This document shows, piece after piece, positions 43,182-44,116 of a DNA stretch of 44,116 nucleotides. Source of the stretch: Actinomycetes bacterium. GTDB lineage: Bacteria > Actinomycetota > Actinomycetes > Actinomycetales > Cellulomonadaceae. Each line of letters begins with the position of its first letter. Position 1 is the stretch's first letter. The notes under the pieces are model-generated. The model was given only the letters and a program-made list of their open reading frames with translations, did no database searches and was not told the DNA's origin. The position numbers and the translations under genes were made by a program. The stretch spans positions 1 to 44,116 of the forward strand of contig JAEXPS010000134.1 of assembly GCA_023438885.1 (NCBI GenBank), written 5' to 3'.

Positions 43182-44015
43182 TCAGTCGCGACCGGAGAGG
43201 ATCGCGAACAGCCGCAGGAACTCCAGGTAGAGCCACACGAGGGTGACGACGAGGCCGAAGGCCGCCGTCCATGCGAAGTCGCGCGGCACGCCCTGGACCA
43301 CGCCGCGCTTGATGGCGTCGCAGTCGACGATCAGGCTCGCGGCGGCCAGGCCGACGGCGATCAGGCCCACGATGATGCCGAGGCCGCCGCTGCGCATCGG
43401 CCCGAACGGGCCGGAGTCGACGAAGAACGAGAGCCCGATGTTCACGAGCTGGAACACCAGGTAGCCGACGAGCGCGATGATCAGCCAGCGGTAGAACTTC
43501 GGGGTGACGCGCACCTTGCCCGACGAGTAGAGCCACAGCGAGGCACCGAACGTCGCCATCGTCGCCAGCACCGCCTGGAGCACGATCGGCTGCGCCGCCT
43601 TGCCGTCGAACGTCAGGTCCGAGAACGCGAGCGAGATGCCGCCGAGGAACACGCCCTGCGCCGCCGCGTACAGCGTGATGAGGGCCGGGCTGGGCTTCCG
43701 CTTGAAGGCGTTCACCAGGCCGAGCACCAGCCCGACGACCATCGCGATCATCCACGTGCCCTGCGGCAGGGCGCCCGACTCGGTGCCCCACCACGTCGCG
43801 GCGGCCAGCACCACGAGAACGCCCAGAAGGCCGGCGGTCTTGATGATGACGTCGTCGTACGTCAGGCGGCCGGTCTCGCGTGCGGTGGCTGCCGGCGCGG
43901 AGTACATCTGCTCCAGCGTCGCGGTGCTTGCTGCCTGCGTCGCCACCGCGCCCTTGTTCGCCTGGCGACGGGGGTCACCGAAGACGGGGCTGGACTCGAA
44001 GACGGGGTTTGCCAC
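43182..44015 (-). CDS. Bax inhibitor-1 / YccA family membrane protein
   Basis: A 277-residue protein with seven predicted membrane helices. A long hydrophilic N-terminus (FESSPVFGDPRRQANKGA...LEQMYSAP) is typical of actinobacterial members. Family signatures include ASLIVDCDAIKRGV and the C-terminal LVWLYLEFLRLFAILSGRD, with the conserved Asp residues of the pH-sensing site. Starts at GTG 44015, with GAGGAG upstream. BI-1 homologues are Ca2+/proton leak channels; the bacterial role is little known. Confidence 0.92.
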   Translation of the reverse strand: MANPVFESSPVFGDPRRQANKGAVATQAASTATLEQMYSAPAATARETGRLTYDDVIIKTAGLLGVLVVLAAATWWGTESGALPQGTWMIAMVVGLVLGLVNAFKRKPSPALITLYAAAQGVFLGGISLAFSDLTFDGKAAQPIVLQAVLATMATFGASLWLYSSGKVRVTPKFYRWLIIALVGYLVFQLVNIGLSFFVDSGPFGPMRSGGLGIIVGLIAVGLAAASLIVDCDAIKRGVVQGVPRDFAWTAAFGLVVTLVWLYLEFLRLFAILSGRD

Positions 44016-44055
44016 GGAGCTCTCCTCAGACGGTTGACGCCAACGGTACCCAACG

Positions 44056-44116
44056 CCCCGACCCCACCCCCGGTTCCCCACCCCACCCTCACCCCGCACC
44101 CCACCCTCCCCCCCGC
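44056..44116 (-). other. G-run tract upstream of the Bax-inhibitor gene
   Basis: The plus strand is almost pure C with single separators from about 44056 to the window end, so the minus (coding) strand has eight or more runs of three to seven G. It begins about 40 bases upstream of the GTG start and could form a G-quadruplex. The full extent is cut by the window edge. Confidence 0.5.

Overview
The window is high-GC DNA from an actinobacterium. Three things point there: a mycothiol S-conjugate amidase gene (mycothiol is made only by actinomycetes), an IdeR/DmdR-type iron box, and frequent GTG starts with four-base GTGA stop/start overlaps. A hemicellulose-type sugar-uptake operon, a GH43 xylosidase-like gene and a CE7-type esterase suggest a plant-polysaccharide-degrading member of the Micrococcales (Cellulomonas/Promicromonospora-like). 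That placement is inference.

Layout. 1-2111: the C-terminal end of a WD40/beta-propeller protein cut by the window edge. 2118-3746: a short-chain cis-prenyltransferase (uppS family) divergent from a PAQR/hemolysin-III membrane protein, with stacked palindromes between them. 3847-4254: a Cys- and Met-rich four-helix copper-storage protein. 4263-17447: a carbohydrate operon read leftwards (lipoprotein binding protein, two CUT1 permeases, a GH43 enzyme, then three tandem paralogues of about 770 residues that I do not recognise) with a divergent LacI-family regulator. A near-perfect 32-bp palindrome sits just downstream of a well-formed promoter for the operon. 17487-25240: housekeeping block with a small unknown gene, a nitrilase-superfamily amidase, a small membrane protein, mca, a DUF4307-like protein, greA, phzF-like, threonine dehydratase, cystathionine gamma-synthase and msrA. 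25304-33248: a DUF1905/YdeI-like protein, two tiny unknown genes, ATP-dependent DNA ligase LigB, an apparently leaderless alpha/beta-hydrolase-TetR pair, an FKBP prolyl isomerase, a CtpE-like P-type ATPase and a PH-domain membrane protein. 33283-39186: a siderophore-uptake operon (binding protein, two FecCD permeases, ATPase, siderophore-interacting flavoprotein) under an IdeR-type box, with a broken second copy of the flavoprotein's 3' end about 1 kb away and a small cassette between the two copies. 39227-44015: CE7 esterase, a convergent DUF488 / unknown-protein pair, cystathionine beta-synthase and a Bax-inhibitor-1 family protein.

How it works together. The sugar operon encodes import without its own ATPase (a shared MsiK-type ATPase elsewhere is expected) and four cytoplasmic enzymes, so imported oligosaccharides are probably trimmed inside the cell. 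The order uppS-trhA / small membrane gene-mca-DUF4307-greA / cgs / cbs resembles a conserved actinobacterial neighbourhood (compare Mycobacterium tuberculosis Rv1077-Rv1086 from memory). The sugar operon looks like an insertion between trhA and mca.

Most notable: (i) the triad of unrecognised large enzymes with a shared DxDxDG-type loop; (ii) a 42-bp palindrome that occurs only as pairs with identical 63-bp periodicity, once between genes and once in frame inside a membrane-protein gene; (iii) the duplicated SIP 3' end flanking a small cassette; (iv) the DUF488 pair whose stop codons share one CTAG.
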